From Carallia brachiata (Eukaryota > Streptophyta > Magnoliopsida > Malpighiales > Rhizophoraceae): 64,000 nucleotides of DNA. Below the pieces are notes generated by a model. That model saw only the letters and a list, made by a program, of their open reading frames with translations, was not told where the DNA came from and searched no databases. Below, one piece after another: positions 52,451 through 64,000 of this stretch (the stretch's first letter is position 1; each line of letters begins with the position of its first letter). The stretch is taken from NCBI GenBank assembly GCA_021464245.1, contig JADCRB010000118.1, forward strand, positions 2,978,056 to 3,042,055, read 5' to 3'. The position numbers and the translations under genes are program-made.

Positions 52451-52730
52451 AAACAGCTTTGATTATGTATGTGTGTTGGGGGTAGGAACGGGAAATGTGC
52501 TTTGATTTTTGCATGGCGGATTGAAAAGGTTGGTGACATATACCGAAGCGGTGTGAGTGTGACCCCAAAGAATTGTCATTTGTACTCTTTCATATTCATG
52601 TATATGACAGTTTCAATAACTTTGTCTTTCTTTGTTTGATTTAGCACTGTTAGTTTTCGAACTGTGACATTTCTGAATAATTTTCAAAATACTTCACAAG
52701 AAGGGGAATCATAGTGATATTAGTCATTTC
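52451..52730. other. 3' flank of FLA3
   Basis: Probable 3' untranslated sequence; no other gene. Confidence 0.4.
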
Positions 52731-53881
52731 TGTGGCCTTGTAGCCTAGCTCCTCTTGAATAAATTGCCTTTGCGGCTAGTAACATTATTCGGAAAACCAT
52801 TTTGCTGGCAATTGCCTTGTTTTGCAGTCACCCAACCCAATTACGTAGCACGTAGCTAGGCCAGCTACAAATGTATTATTTGCTTCAACTTAATTTTTCA
52901 CCACATTAATTGGATAGAGATCAAATATCACTTTGTTGCAGAAAAAAAAAATTTATGTGTATATATATATATGAAAATAAAAATAATTATTAATCTAGAA
53001 ACACTTGCAAACAGCTACGAAGTGCGTCGGATGACTCAAGGTCACACCTGACCTTATATTAGTCATTGTTTCAGCAAATTTAGATTGAAAATCACTTATT
53101 TGAAATCCTGATTCAACCTTTCCTATAAAGAGGGCTTACCATTCAAGCAATAATCGCACCAAGTGAGACTACCTCACACTCATTCACAACGTATCGAATT
53201 TAGAATTCAGAAACTCTTTATAATTTCTTTGAAATCAAGGGGAATGCTTTCAAAGAAATTCAAACTGAGCCAATAAAAGGAGAAACATGCTAACTAAGCA
53301 CTAAACTTCCACGCTTGACGATAATATAAGGCATTTTAAGTGCCAAAGACTTTCACAGTGTGGATAAGACATCGGCTGTCTTGGCAAATCAAATACTTAG
53401 CCTCCAAGCTATTCAGGTCACACAAGACAGGGACATTATGGTTACACCAAACTAATGGAAGAAAATATTATGTCTAAGAGACCCCACTTGATTTCATTCA
53501 TTAAGTAAATAACAATGTGGGTGCATGAGTACTTAAAGCGAGTCTAATTGAGAATCATTCAACAATAACATTATCATCATTTGTCATTCAATAAGACGAC
53601 ACACTCCGTAGCTGTTTGCGAGTGTTTTTGGATTAATAATTATTTCTGTTTATATATATATATATATTTTCTGCAACAAAGTGATATTTGATCTCTATCC
53701 AATTAATGTGGTGAAAAATTAAGTTGAAGCAAATAATACTTTTGTAGCTGGCCTAGCTACGTGCTACGTAATTAGGTTGGTTGACTGCAAAACAAGGCCA
53801 TTGCCAGCAAAATGGTTTTCCGAATAATGCTAGTAGCCACAAAGGCAACTTATTCAAGAGGAGCTAGACTACATGGCCACA
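52731..53881. repeat. Large inverted repeat, ~300-bp arms, 567-bp spacer
   Basis: The left arm 52731-53029 and right arm 53597-53881 are reverse complements at roughly 93-95% identity (for example TTACGTAGCACGTAGCTAGGCCAGC and CATTTTGCTGGCAAT in both). The spacer holds no gene; it has CCTATAAAGAGGGCTTACC at about 53124. The structure could be a long-TIR transposon or an inverted duplication. Confidence 0.88.
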
Positions 53882-56800
53882 TAAATTGAAAAATTAATCT
53901 TTTTTTTTTTTTTTACAATTTAAATTCCTGAATAAAAATGATTAGATGTGCAATAAGATCAATAGGATTGTGCAATATTTTTTATACATTGTAATCGAGC
54001 GGTTACACATTTAATTAGATTAATTGCACATTCACTTAATTTAAATGGGAAAATTTACATTTAAAAAAAATTATTTTTATCACGGTGTGTATGTGGACTG
54101 AGCTTTTCTTCGATTCATGTAACCTTTTCCTTTGTTTAAATGAAAATGGCCGAAAACGCATGTGACCAAATAGACCAAGAAAGGAACGCAAGCTGTACAT
54201 TCACTACTTGTTTGTTACCTTATGAAGAATTACGTCAAAAAGGTGGTAAATTTGTGAAGAAAATATACTTGTCATCACGTCATTTTCTCATTTTCCTTGG
54301 AGGGTGAAAACTGAAAAGAGGTAAGAATAAAAGCTAGCCGTTGGGAATTTAATTTATTTAAAGTAAGTTGTTGCTTTCATAAGGTACCACATCCATTTTT
54401 CAAATTAGAGAAAAATTATGTAGTATACACACAAGTAATTAAAAAACTGGTATGTGAGATTTATAGTTGGATCATAAAAAATATTTTGAGTTTAAAAATA
54501 AAATAAAATGTTAAATTAATTATATATTTTTTACGTACTGCACATACGTAGTCTCACTCAATTAAAAAAGAAAAAGAGATGAGTGATACAACTAAAATGA
54601 CTAAGAAAATCATCGGCCAAATGGAAATTGGCTAGCTGTCCTTTATCAATAGATCTAGCTAGTACACTATCTAAGTCATGGTTTTTTTTATGCATATCAT
54701 ATAAAAATCGAAACTCCAATGAGTTCCAACCAAACTAATTCTACTGTTGAGGTAGTAATTTAGATGGTAGATCTGATGTACTTCTATATAATTAACTTAA
54801 ATTTAAATTTTTATTGTGTAACGCTCTCCTGGGCGAAGAGTTAAGGTGTTCTCCTCGCAAAAATTGATTTCAAAGATCTAGTTGAAGTGTAAATATTAAG
54901 TTGACAATTTGATAATCGCTAAATATGCTGCAATAGAATGTCGCTCATGTGTATTAGTGTTTAGATATTAGGTTTTTTTTATAGTAAAATTGAATAAAAA
55001 TGTTAATAGGTGACTTTCGACACATATGCACAGTGACTAATATATCTATAATATACAATTTTTTTTCATAAAAGAAAAAACTAAAAACCCAGTCACTCAG
55101 ACTAATTCTTGTGTTGTGCACAGTGTCTAGCTTCTGTGATTCCATACTATATTTTTATTCTAAGCTTAGAATTTGCAGGTGAGATTTTGAATTTAATTTC
55201 AAATTCTACTTATAATTAACTTCCATCTCCAATTCTTCGTCAACCAAAAAAAGAAAAAAAAAATCCGTCTCCAATTCAACTAAAAAAAAACCACTCGTTT
55301 TGTCTTTGACATGTTTTTTCCGCAGTAATATTGGAATGCCAACGAGCGCTGACCAGATGCTAAGGCCTAAGAGTTGACATCACGAATTCTAAGCCTCTCT
55401 AGAACATTAATCGAGTTGTCAATGAATGCTGCTGATTTTCTTACATTCTCTTGGCGAAAATTCATGCTGAACTGAACCCAGAATTTCCAATAGCTCATGT
55501 TACTTAACTAATATATTGCGCCTTCGATTTTAATTATTTTAAGACAGGAAAAAAAAAAAAAAAACACCGTAAAGTGCATTCAAATTCGGAAAAAATTATC
55601 ACAAGTTGTAAACCATGGTTTGATGAGTATTCATACTATATTTAAACTGACAAAAATTATGTCAGCTTTCGACCTAGAAACACATATATAATATTAATAA
55701 TAAAATAAAACCCGTGGGCCTAATTTCTATGTTAAAAATAAACCAAAATATATCACTATTTTCAACTAATTTGGTCCACAATACGATCTGTGCGAGTGTG
55801 TCGCAATGGTACCCACACTACTTTTTTGCTTTTTTTTTTTTTTTGGATAAACTAAAATCGACGTTGAAATATTAACATCTTTTTTTTCTGCTTTATATAT
55901 CAGGACATTAATTAAGTGATATGTACACCATTGATAATCAAAATAGTCCGACTAATTAATAAGGAAAATAATAGAAGTGTATAGAAATATACTTATTATG
56001 TGACCTTGAGTATTGGTTCAACGATCATGTGCTTAATTAGTTAAGTGTGTGGTCGAAAGTTCAACTCCTAGTATACTCTTTCTCTGTTATACAAATTAAC
56101 TTTCCCAAGATTAAAAAAAAAATTGTTTTTTGGTCTCTCTTTTCTTTCCATGTCGATTTTCTGAGTTGCTTTGTTTTCAGTCATTAGAGAAAAAAAAAAA
56201 AAACTACGAAATTTATCTGGAATGCCGCCAACATGTCAAGCGACGGACTTTAGTCTTTTTTTTTTTTAGTCAGTCAAGCGAAGGACATTAATTGGGCAGA
56301 GTTCCATCAAAATTTTCCTAACTCTTTCACTAAGATAGATAAAACTGAAAATGATTAGACTCGGTCCACCGGGGACATTCAATAATGAAAATTTTAGATT
56401 TTTGTTTTAGATATTTCAAGTTCAAGGAACATAAAATTTATGAGAAAAAATAAAATTATTTATATTATGTAACTTATGGATAATAGGTCTTTCAATAAAA
56501 AAAATTTATCAAACTCTCATCAATCCAATAATTAATGGTTTTAATTTATCGAAACATATCATATAACAGCTACGAACTCAAAGCTTGTATTATATTAAAT
56601 TAAATAATTTTCTTTAGAAACGAATCCCTCAATTTTCCTACTTGTTCACACGCATACGGAGGTGTGTACACCCCAACAAAAAAAGTTGTACATGAAATAG
56701 ATAGCATTTTTACTCCCACGAGAAAAAACCTGCAATTAAAATTTTCAGAGAATAAATAATTATACAATTACAAATAACTCTATTCATTCTTGTAAATCTG

Positions 56801-57332
56801 ACAGCAACTTAAACTTTTAAAATAAAAATTTTAAATCTTAACTTCTTTATCCGGACAAATTCTGGAGAGATTAACATCCCTACCCTCAACTAATCACATT
56901 TGGACGGTAGTCATTGCGCGGTGAAGGTAAAACCTTTTTGACTTGACAAGGTAAATTTGTAAGTAGTAACAAAACTGTCAAAAGTCAAAACTGCACGATT
57001 TGCACCCAGTCCTACGAGCCCACCCATCCCTCCTCTTTTTCTTTGATTGCCATGTCTGTCTCTTTCTTCGCTGTGTCCCTTCATAATTTTTAAACTGGGT
57101 CAAAACTTGACTCGGTCTTGGATTCGGTTCAGTGATTAATGGTTGTTAATTCAGCAATCCAAATCGGATGAGTTGACTCGGTTCTCAACTGGGTCCCAAT
57201 CAGAACTTCCATATGGTGAACATGTGCTGTACGTGATGAACTCTTTTTATATAGTACAACCTCGGAATCTTTTTCTTATTTGCAGACAGCAATGGAGTTT
57301 AATTGTAGGCTGCCCTGCCAGCAGCAGTAATG
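53882..57332. other. Gene desert between the inverted repeat and the IDD gene
   Basis: AT-rich; no supportable gene. A possible SINE-like patch is at 56005-56075 (TTAGTTAAGTGTGTGGTCGA and AGTTCAACTCC, resembling A and B boxes). There are A- and T-runs at 55551-55563, 55833-55845 and 56187-56202. 56900-57330 is more balanced, but its only open frame (57143-57349) has no recognisable domain. Confidence 0.45.
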
Positions 57333-59242
57333 CTACTGTATTAACTTGAAGTACTCCATGGCTGTTGCTGCTGAACTCATTGGTACAAACTTGGCAAGCT
57401 CTTGCTGCAAGAATGTGCTGCCAATTGCTTCAGTACCCCCAACACCAAGAAAATCTCTAGTTAAACTTCCCTCTGCTTCGCTCGGGCTTCCTTGAAGAAT
57501 ATGTTGGCTTCTTTGCTTCCCATTCCCTTGGATCATCAATAGATTGTTTAAGCTTGAGTTGTCCAAAGAGGCCGACCCCCCACCTTTTACTATTGTTGCC
57601 GGAGCCGGAGAAGAGGGAGAAATGAGCCCCCATTCATTCAAGTTCTCGGCAGGATTAGTCTGCTGCTTGCTTAGATACTTGAAGGCTTCTGTTTTGTCCG
57701 CGAAGCTAAATGAGTTGAAGTTTGAAATGTTTGTGAGAGATGAGGTGGCCAGTCCTAAGCTTCTGTTCATTGTAGATCCTATTTGGGCTGCTTTTTGTAA
57801 TAGCGCAGTGGCTGATGACATGTAACTGACAGGGCCTTGTTGTTGTTGTTGTTGTTGCTGATTCTGGTTTGAATACAAAGTAGTTACAGATGCAGACATG
57901 TCCTCTATGTTGTCTTCTTCCTCTTTAAATATTCCGCGCGGCATTGCCAGTACGGAGAGGTTGGCACCTGTAAATTGTGCTTGATCTTGGTACTTACTGA
58001 GCCACTGAGCTTGTGGTACAGATCCAAACACGTTCATCGGTGTTGCTTGACCCAGGTCAGGCAAAGAAGCTGAGTTTGCTGCCAAGACAGCAGAACTAGA
58101 ATTGCCCATTGGGTTCATTTGAGAATTGGGATGGTCTGGCCACATTGCCAGCCGTGGCTTCTGCCCATCGGCATTGAAATTTCCGACTAGCTCGTATCCG
58201 GAAAATTCAGGCCTTAACATGGGCGAAAATTGGGATATACCGGTGGCTTCAGGATTGCTGTTAGCCGCATTCATAAAATTATTCCTGAAGTTAGCATTAA
58301 TGGCAGCTGAAACCGACGTGAATCTCACACCTTCTTCAGCTAGCGCATCACAGAAGGCCCTGTGCGTAATAAAGCTATCCTTCCTATTCATATTAGAAAA
58401 CCGCATCTCAATAAATGTGAAAAATACTTATTTATACACCTAGAAAACATAGAAACATTCCCGCATCAAATTGGAAGAACATCAAAGTTCGTAAAAACAG
58501 GTGAGTGAAAGCCCTGAATTCTTCAACAACCTAATCATATGAAGTGGAGGACATTTAATTATAACAACAATAAATAATCAAAAAAGGGAGAAATTTGAAA
58601 GCATATATATATGTACCTGGAGAAAAGTGTGCCACAGTCACATCTGTACTCTTTGGTACCACAAATCTTACTATGAGCTTTCCAATCCGACCGAACCGCG
58701 TATCTCTTTGAGCATTTCTCACACTTCCACTTCTTCTCCCCATGCTTTCTGCTGAAATGCTTCTTTATTCCCGTGAGGTCGCCTAGCGCCCTCGATGGAT
58801 CGTGGTGGGCGCAGGTCTTTTCTGGGCATATGTATACCTTCTTTCTAACCTCTTTGTTGGTTCTTTGCTTGAGTTTCCAGGGAAGGTTGTGGCCTCTTCT
58901 GTGGAGCTGAAGGTTTTGGTCTCTCTGGAAACCTTTGTTGCAGATTTCGCATATGAATCGATTGGTTGCCATGAGAGATTTCGGAGACAAAGCTATAACT
59001 TCAGCGTCTGGATCTGCTTCCAAGTCCAAAAACGAAGAACCCCATCAAAATATGACAACAGAAATTGTATATATATCAAATAAATATGCATGCTTAATTT
59101 GTTGCTTGCCTGGTGTTCCTGGTAAGCTTCTCTTCTTTTTGCTGGCATGGTTTGTTGAAGCGTTAGGTTTAGGGTTTGGAGGTGGCTCCTGTGGGAGCCC
59201 TTGGGTTGTGGAGGGAATAGAAAACCGATCTTGAGACATCAT
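57333..59242 (-). CDS. INDETERMINATE-DOMAIN (IDD) C2H2 zinc-finger transcription factor
   Basis: Three coding exons read on the minus strand: 59242-59110, 59013-58617 and 58383-57333; total 1581 bases, 526 residues. Intron 2 (58616-58384) is GT-AG. Intron 1 (59109-59014) uses a GC donor (CCAG/GCAAGC). A basic KKKR nuclear signal lies in exon 1. The ID domain follows: finger 1 at C66-H86, finger 2 at C107-H135, finger 3 at C142-C162 and finger 4 at C169-C188, split by intron 2 in CGTLFSR/KDSFITHRAFC. The C-terminal half has a polyglutamine run, MSSATALLQKAAQIG (from about 365) and TRDFLGV (from about 485), motifs of IDD factors linked to partner binding. These nuclear factors act in gibberellin, root-patterning and metabolic pathways; the subfamily was not resolved. 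It appears intact. Confidence 0.93.
57841..57865 (-). repeat. Polyglutamine-encoding trinucleotide repeat in the IDD gene
   Basis: TTGTTGTTGTTGTTGTTGCTG on the plus strand encodes a run of eight glutamines within exon 3. It is a likely site of length variation. Confidence 0.8.
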
Positions 59243-59620
59243 TAAGGGCTGTTGTGACTGCTGCTGAAGTTTGGAATAAAAGTAGGTGGCTGCTGTGACT
59301 GTGTAGTCTTCTGAAACTAAAAGCTAATTAATAAACCAGAAAAACTATGTCCTGATATTAAAAACAAATTAAGGGCTTTGCCACACACTTTAAAAGCATA
59401 ATCCAAAAAAAAAAAAAAAAAACCTCTAACATGAATTCTTCCCAGTTCTAAATGCAAGAGGCACTCTAATCAAGTCTTGTCTCCAATTCCATAAATTGCA
59501 TCCCTTTTAACTCGCAATAAAATCCTTGTTTTTGCCTTGCCTGAAGCCAATGACAAACATACAAAACAAATGATATAGATGGAATCTCTGTCTCTCTCTC
59601 TCTCTCTCTCTCTCATGGAC
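59243..59620 (-). promoter_or_regulatory. IDD upstream region with GA/CT microsatellite
   Basis: A pure (TC)12 run at 59591-59614 (GA on the gene's strand) lies about 350 bases upstream of the ATG. GA/CT repeats are common in plant 5' leaders and core promoters. An upstream leader intron cannot be excluded. A second GA-rich patch is at 60757-60790. Confidence 0.45.
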
Positions 59621-62115
59621 TCGGCTGGACCACCTTACACGTTGTAATATGTGGGATATGCAATATTTAGACAGGTGACAATAAGCTGCTCAGCTAGCTT
59701 GACGAAAGGCGCAATATTTGTCTCGTTTCATCGCAATAAAGGCATATTTTTAGGTAATTTTGGTGTACCATGTTGCTGAGTGCACCTTTATTATAGCGCG
59801 TTACAAATAATTTTGAATAGATAATAATAAATAATAATATATTATCAGTTTATTTATTTTTTTTAATAAATTTAATTATTCAAACATTTATATATTTTTA
59901 ATATTATTTTAAAACTACTTAATCAGAGTCATCAAGAGTTTTTCTAATATAAATATAAATATAAATAGGTATTCAAAATGAGTTTGATCTGTAGTCCATG
60001 AAACTTATGTTACGTTAGCCAGCTTGCTACTAGCATGTTGATCTTTTTTTTTTTTTTTGGTTTGAAACAAATTACTGATGGAATTTGATGATCTCGTAGG
60101 ATTTCAAAAAAGAGTAAAAAGGGGGAGAAAAGCGAGATGCCTTTACAGCGAGCACTCTATGAAGTGGGGGTCAAAATGATTGTCGCATAATTATCTGGAT
60201 ACCATAAAAGATTGAGATTGGACGTTATACAAAACGGCAACAAAAATATACATAAAATTAAACGTAATGAAATCTAAACTATTCATTATAATTAGTTTTG
60301 TTTATTGCTCTCTCAAAGGGTTTATTGTAATTAGTTTTTAGTTTCAACTTTTAATTACAATTAACTCACCATTTACAAAAAAGAAAAAAGTTAAGAGCCA
60401 GTGACATCTTGAAGTTTGAAGACATCCTGAATAAAATAAACAATCAATTTTAAGTAACGATATTTATATTTTATGTAATTTTTCGTTACGTAAAATATAA
60501 ATATTATTACTTAAAATTTACTATTTGTTATATTTATAACATTCTCGAAATGCAAAATTGTCTGACTCTAAATTAAAGTTTTTATAAAAAAAATTAATTA
60601 TAATTGATAGTAAATTTAGAAGTTAACAAATCAACAATTCACATTTCTACGCTCACGCTAGTAACGCATTTGATTGAGATCTGAGAAGTGAAAAGGACAA
60701 GAGAACCCTATTGCCGCCCGTGAGTCCTTAGTAGCTGGGCGATGGAACCCACGAGAGTGACAGAGAAAGAGAGAGAGAAAGAGAGGGTTTGAAGAAGTAG
60801 TACAATGCAAAAGACAAAGAGATGACTGGCAGCGCTCTGCTTTGTCGACCAGCTAGCCCACGAGAGACTCGCTACTCATCAATCTCACATTTCTCTAGAA
60901 ATTCTTCCCTTAGATTCCCCCCAGGCGGCCCACCCGGGTGGTCGGCCGCTGGTTGACAGAATTTGTGAATCTTTTTTCCTTCTTTCTTTTTTTTTTTTCT
61001 CTATTATTTTTGCTTTGGAAAAAAGTGGGTGCACCAAGGTTCTTGCACCGAGAGTAAGGTAGTTAATATAATATTATTTTACAGTCTTTATTTTAAATTT
61101 TAAAATTATATGTATTCAAAAATAAATTTTATTTTTGTAAAAAAAATCAAATATCTTTTGAGATACTGTTGGATGTATTAGTCTCAATACACTTAGCAGC
61201 ACCCTTTTGCTTCACCCTCGTTCTTTGATTGGTTGTTAACCTATATTTTTTCCTAGTGGAGTGGTACAACTAGAGGAGGCAAATAAATGAGTCGTATCAT
61301 ATTGGAGTGGAATTATTTTGAATTTCAAGTTATTCAAATTTTGGATATTTTAATAATAAATCTGAATTTTATAACTTTGAAAGTTAAGAAATTGCAGCAA
61401 CTCATCGGAGTGGGCTAAACTCAGGAAGCAATAGCCTAGCCATCCTTGATAGGTAGCTTTCAAAGAATTTCGAAAGTCCTTTTGGTTCATCCAAGTCCAA
61501 CAACGCGTTCTGTTTTTTTTATCCACACCCACCTACCAGTTGCTAGGCTTTCTGCTCCTCGTGGAACCATATAATTGCCACTCGTGAGGACGACCTGTAC
61601 CAATCTTTGTCCCGCAAGAGGCGATCGGTTGCTAATTTTTCATACTCTAAGAGTCAATCATATGACTTATATGTATATAAACGCGTTTGTATCATAAAAA
61701 ATATCAGGCAAACGAGAAAATAAATACGGTAAAAGAAACAGATCTAAAAATATATATTCACAACTGTTAATTACAATTTTTACTTTTTTTAATGAAATAA
61801 AATGACTCATATCCAAATTGTGTTCATTCGTTGGGTAAAATTCATATATCATTTGTATGAACGTGTATATACTCGTGCAAGCGAAATGAATTATTTGAAG
61901 AAATGTTTTGAACAATTGAGGTCTAAAATAATCAATCTCTCAGTCTCTCAAAGCCACTAGGTTCAACTTGAATATATGGTTAGAGACAAGAAATGAAGGA
62001 CGGTCGAGATATAGAGAGAGAGAAAGCAGCGGCCAATATTGAGGAAGTCAATCACGTGACTGATATCATTCACACCTACCTTTAGCAAGACACGCAAATT
62101 TATGAACTCATATGA
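59621..62115. other. Gene desert right of IDD
   Basis: AT-rich with no supportable gene. 60640-60960 is more balanced (CCCCCCAGGCGGCCCACCCGG) and could be distal IDD promoter. 61500-61630 is another non-AT-rich patch with no recognised motif. Confidence 0.45.
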
Positions 62116-62119
62116 ACGT

Positions 62120-62680
62120 AATAAAATTTTGATTAAATGTAATTTAGTTGTTTTGTATTTTATTTTATGTGGTTTTAATTTAAGTAATAAATTTTTTTTT
62201 ATAGTTTTTAATTTTGATAATTAATTCTTATGATAATAATTAGTTAAATCGATGATTTAAAATTGATTATAATTATATTGTTTTGTAATGACAGGAACTT
62301 CATTATATCTTTATGTAGAAGTCGATTATAAATACTGTTTTCAAAACCTCTATATCAACATCCGCAATACACTAAAAATAATAAAAATTGTGAATGATAT
62401 AATGTAAAATGCAGTTCAAGTATATATTAAAATTTTATTTGAGAGATATGTGACATATTTTTAAAATTTTAGTAGGAAAAAAACAATCAATAATTATAAA
62501 AGGATATAATTTTGGTCAATTTCTGTTAATAAATTTTATAGAATCTTAACTAACGAGATAAATTATAAAAATTGAAAACTGCAAGGGAATTTAATATCTA
62601 AATCTAAATCATAGAAAAGTAAAACACAAAATAACCAAACTATAAGGGAGTTAAATGTCTTTAACCCTAAAATTTTATAT
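62120..62680. mobile_element. Inverted-repeat element, full copy of the 13440-13812 family
   Basis: The left end (ATGTAATTTAGTTGTTTTGTATTTTATTTTATGTGG, about 62137) is the inverse of the right end (AAGTAAAACACAAAATAACC... to GTTAAATGTCTTTAACCCTAA). The centre matches 13440-13812. Probably a non-autonomous DNA transposon of about 550 bp. Confidence 0.6.
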
Positions 62681-64000
62681 TATGTAAAAAATAGTTTTTA
62701 CAAATTAATTTTTTTTAAATAGTATAGTATTACATTGTATAAAATGCTTATAATATAAAATATTTTATAAATAACCTAAAATCTTATCTTATTTATATGA
62801 ATGCCATCACGTTGCAAAACAAAATGATAGGTTGTGCGAAACTTTTTATTTCTATTTCTAGCGTGACAGTGGCGGAACACATTAAAACATTATGTTGGCG
62901 CAACACAAGGGCCGGAAGTACAGTAAACTCGGCCAAAATATGACATCCCGAGGACATAAAATTTTTTTTATGTTTTTTCAAAAGAATGTCAATATCTATA
63001 TTATAATTAGGGGAGAGGTGAAACTCAGACAGATACTACTCCAAACGAATGTCATGGGCTAGGCCACTGACTTGTGGGTGCTTTATCAATCGAGTCGGAG
63101 TGACTGCGGGAGCTCGGAGGTAGGCTGCACTGACAGGCCCATTGTGAGCTCTTTCTTTCTAGACTTTATTTCACTATTTGGGTTGGGCAAACAGAACCGC
63201 AGATTTTTTGGGCTAACCAGAGTTTGTGTCCTTTTGTCCAGACATCTATAACACGACCCAAATTACGTTGGTAGGAATATATATATATATTTTAACAATA
63301 TAAAAAAAAAAAGACATTGTGGAAATGTTAGTTTTATAGCTTTTGTAGGTCCAAGTCGGGAATTATTCAGAAACGTTTTGATTCAACTTGTTACATAGAG
63401 ATAATTAGCCACCCAAGTAGTAATAGTGCCGACCGAAACTCCTCCACATATATTTTAACTATTACTGAATTTGAAACTCAATAGAAAGAATTTAAGCTTG
63501 AGTGCAGTGCACAAAAATGCGTCAACTAACTACCAAGCTCCTACCTCAAGAGATGTGTTGTAAGAATATAGACCGAAATATTTCAAGCAATCACACTTTC
63601 TTCTCCTAGACGAGACATTAATCTAGCCACTCTTTCCAAAATGCACGAATGCAAGTAAAAAGATTATTTTCTGGATAAGCCCTTGAACGGATCACTTTTG
63701 ATATTGAAGAGAAAATTTCCATTAAGAATAAACGAAAAATAGTTAAAGTTTGAGCATAAATTCACCTTATTTAAGAATAACTCTTGATTATGACACAAAA
63801 AGACATAAAAACTATAATTAACGGTCGTAATTATAAATTTGTGAATTTATATTTTTGAATATATTTATTTTTCATGTTTTCTATAGAATTTATCGCGCCA
63901 CCCACAAATAAAAAAGATCAAGCTTTGATTACTCAAGCACAGTTGAAAAAGAGAGGAAGGACCGCAGTCAGGCGCAATGGAGTTGATTAATGTTTAAAAG
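62681..64000. other. Intergenic sequence to window end
   Basis: AT-rich, with a less biased patch at 63020-63240 (GGGCTAGGCCACTGACTTGTG) in which no gene was recognised. An (AT)n run is at 63278-63289. Confidence 0.45.

Noticed and set aside
56005..56075. Possible tRNA gene or SINE (A/B-box-like sequence)
   Set aside because: No cloverleaf can be folded by eye and no 3' tail or target duplication is clear; left as a remark in the desert entry.
57143..57349. 68-codon plus-strand frame overlapping the 3' end of the IDD gene
   Set aside because: No recognisable domain and it overlaps the opposite-strand exon 3.

Overview
The window is nuclear DNA from a flowering plant, most likely a eudicot. 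It is AT-rich with long gene-poor stretches. Its genes are plant-specific: BAHD acyltransferases, fasciclin-like arabinogalactan proteins (FLA) and an INDETERMINATE-DOMAIN (IDD) zinc-finger factor with spliced exons. No tRNA, rRNA, CRISPR array or bacterial-style operon was seen.

Layout. 1-9530: a Ty3/gypsy Tat-lineage LTR retrotransposon (copy 1) whose 5' LTR is cut by the window edge. 9531-16100: a desert of inverted-repeat elements and a decayed LINE RNase H remnant. 16100-26300: segment A, with an orphan FLA fragment, an upstream promoter-like block, BAHD1 and FLA1. 26300-29400: foldback and AT-rich sequence ending in a DMP-like gene fragment. 29413-39708: a complete copy 2 of the same retrotransposon family, with 810/811-bp LTRs and a TTTAC target-site duplication. 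39709-41900: AT-rich desert. 41900-52500: segment B, a diverged duplicate of A with BAHD2, an FLA pseudogene and FLA3. 52731-53881: a ~300-bp-arm inverted repeat. 57333-59242 (minus strand): a three-exon IDD gene. The remainder is mostly repeats.

The main discovery candidate is in the retrotransposons. Both copies carry, between pol and the 3' LTR, a ~200-codon reading frame encoding a WUSCHEL-clade WOX protein: a homeodomain with the helix-3 signature NVFYWFQNRRSR, a canonical WUS-box (TLPLFP) and, clearest in copy 2, a C-terminal LxLxL repression motif. It follows a conserved TATA-like box about 90 bp upstream, so it may have its own promoter. The arrangement resembles capture of a cellular developmental regulator by a retroelement. 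Both copies here are broken by small indels or nonsense codons, so activity would have to come from other family members.

The two elements are also mosaics. Their gag-pol regions are almost identical, but their U3 regions do not align, their R-U5 regions differ by roughly a tenth, and the two LTRs of copy 2 differ by about 5%. Interlocus gene conversion or an assembly artefact is needed to explain this.

Host genes: the BAHD and FLA genes form a tandemly duplicated cluster (enzyme plus cell-surface proteoglycan). Copy 2 lies between the two duplicate segments. All statements come from reading the sequence; no database search or alignment program was run.
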